Positions 5,359 to 6,472 of a stretch of DNA of 6,472 nt are shown here, in pieces. The position numbers and the translations under genes were made by a program. The stretch covers positions 1 through 6,472 of the forward strand of contig PWZG01000478.1 in assembly GCA_003567575.1 (NCBI GenBank). The letters run 5' to 3'. Within the stretch, counting starts at the first letter, position 1. Each line of letters opens with the position of its first letter. Below the pieces are notes generated by a model that had not been told where the DNA came from, ran no database searches, and worked only from the letters and a program-made list of their open reading frames with translations. This DNA comes from PVC group bacterium (GTDB lineage: Bacteria > Verrucomicrobiota > Kiritimatiellia > CAIKKV01 > PXCX01).

Positions 5359-6472
5359 ATGCGCTTCACATTCGTCAAAAGTCTTTGCGTCCTGAGTTTA
5401 CTGGCGGCGGCGACCGTCGGTCATGCGGAAACGACGTTGGTCAGGGAAGGCCAGCCACTGGCCCGCATTTATCACGCACCGCTTACCCAGGAACCGAACC
5501 CGACGATTCGGGACTTTTCGCGGAACATGGATATGTCCGCAAAGGGCCAGGCGTTGCTGGCGTCGGCCATTCATGATCTGCAATATCATCTGGAGAAAAT
5601 GAGCGGCGCGACAGTGGAATTGATCGCCATCGATGATCCGGCCGCCATCGCATCGCCGGCCATCGTGATCGGCGCGCCGGCGCTGGCGCTGGGCGCCGAG
5701 CAGACCGAGTATCCGGATTCGCCGGAAGCCTTCCGTGTCCTGACCGCGAACGGCAATGTCTTGATTGCCGGCCATGGCGAATATGCCGATTTCGGAACGT
5801 CGCACGGCATTTACGAACTGCTTTACCATCTCGGCTGCGACTGGGTCTTTCCCGGCGTGGAGGGCGAGGTCATTCCGCGGCGCGATACGGTTACGGTTCC
5901 CGACCTCGATATCCAGTCGGCGCCTTCCTTCACCCAACGGCACGCCTGGTATGGCGGGATGCAGCGCGACGGCGAAGCGCAACTGGAGTTTTTTCAATGG
6001 AAACAACGCGTCAAAATGCAGCAACGCAGTATCCTGATCGATTCGTTCGCAACGGGTGGACACGGTTCCACCGCACGGTTCCACCGGTTTCATGACGAAC
6101 TTGATGCCTGCGTGCCGCCCGCCGAAACCGAAATCGTTCAAGAAGTGCTCGGGGAAATCCGGCAACTGTTCGCCGACAATGACTGGCCGCACGATAAGGC
6201 GGTATGCGTCCGCGGTTACGGACCCGGCGACGGCGGCGCGCTGCGGCATCCGTTCACCGACCGCATGTCGATCGATTCCGGCCGTCCCGACGGGACGGAC
6301 ATCATTATCCATTTTTTCAACACCATCCTGGAGGAGCTGGAGGATGAGTTCCCCAACCTGCATCTGACGTATCTTGTGTATTCCTGGCATAGCGACTACC
6401 CCAAGGAATACCGGCCCCACCCGCGGATCGCCGTCGAGGTCGCCGATCTTAATTTTTCGCGTTTACAGGGGA
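5359..6472 (+). CDS. Secreted DUF4838-type glycoside-hydrolase-like protein, 3' end outside the window
   Basis: The frame is open from the ATG at 5359 to the window end (371 codons), so the gene is truncated; full-length relatives usually have roughly 600-900 residues. Residues 1-23 form a signal peptide (RFTFVK, then a Leu/Ala core, GHA before E24) without a lipobox. Residues about 24-180 are the alpha-glucuronidase/GH20-type N-terminal domain: LQYHLEKMSGATVELI, IVIGAPAL, and the hallmark GIYELLYHLGCDWVFP (150-165) followed by EGEVIP. From about 185 the DUF4838-like region starts (FTQRHAWYGGM; YGPGDGG at 287-293; then DGTDIIIHFFNTILEELEDE and YLVYSWHSDYP around 338-347). The Cys-x-Cys cluster often seen after the PxDG motif in DUF4838 proteins is missing here. 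Such proteins are thought to act on glycans outside the cytoplasm, but the reaction is unproven for most of the family. It may be transcribed with the metallopeptidase gene or from an unrecognised promoter in the 77 bases after the palindromic repeat. Confidence 0.85.
   Translation, partial: MRFTFVKSLCVLSLLAAATVGHAETTLVREGQPLARIYHAPLTQEPNPTIRDFSRNMDMSAKGQALLASAIHDLQYHLEKMSGATVELIAIDDPAAIASPAIVIGAPALALGAEQTEYPDSPEAFRVLTANGNVLIAGHGEYADFGTSHGIYELLYHLGCDWVFPGVEGEVIPRRDTVTVPDLDIQSAPSFTQRHAWYGGMQRDGEAQLEFFQWKQRVKMQQRSILIDSFATGGHGSTARFHRFHDELDACVPPAETEIVQEVLGEIRQLFADNDWPHDKAVCVRGYGPGDGGALRHPFTDRMSIDSGRPDGTDIIIHFFNTILEELEDEFPNLHLTYLVYSWHSDYPKEYRPHPRIAVEVADLNFSRLQG

Noticed and set aside
5398..6420. 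340-codon minus-strand open frame
   Set aside because: It is opposite the DUF4838-type gene, which has a signal peptide, a strong ribosome binding site and family motifs; the reverse frame shows none of these.

Overview
The window looks like part of a carbohydrate-related accessory locus from a GC-rich bacterium. The best guess is a member of the PVC group (Lentisphaerota, Planctomycetota, Verrucomicrobiota or Kiritimatiellota) or Hydrogenedentota. This is inferred from three protein types that are typical there: a 'LFIDD' five-bladed-propeller glycosidase-like protein, a GntR-headed LacI-type regulator, and a secreted DUF4838-type glycoside-hydrolase-like protein. It is not proven by any phylogenetic marker in the window.

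All four genes lie on the + strand. The first (190-1746) is a glycosidase-like beta-propeller without a signal peptide. After a short gap holding a 7-bp tandem repeat and a good sigma70-type promoter comes a sugar-responsive type of repressor/activator (1912-3057, GntR winged helix plus LacI-type effector domain). Its stop codon lies 11 bases before the start of a 696-residue secreted protein (3069-5159). That protein has an unusual order of parts: signal peptide, an alpha-glucuronidase/DUF4838-type N-terminal domain, an M14 carboxypeptidase-like domain with an irregular zinc-binding motif, then ankyrin repeats. A palindromic, MITE/REP-like repeat (5190-5281) separates it from the last gene (5359 to the window end, truncated), a secreted DUF4838 family protein with its own strong ribosome binding site.

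The likely logic is a regulator sensing a sugar or breakdown product and controlling, at least through co-transcription, secreted enzymes acting on complex glycans or glycopeptides, with the propeller protein handling oligosaccharides. The regulator-metallopeptidase coupling is seen directly; the joint pathway is inference. No RNA gene, CRISPR array, transposase or integrase was found. The most interesting item is the carboxypeptidase-ankyrin fusion, with its shortened HxxE motif and the N-terminal domain it appears to share with the next gene. There is no sign of a defence or mobile system.
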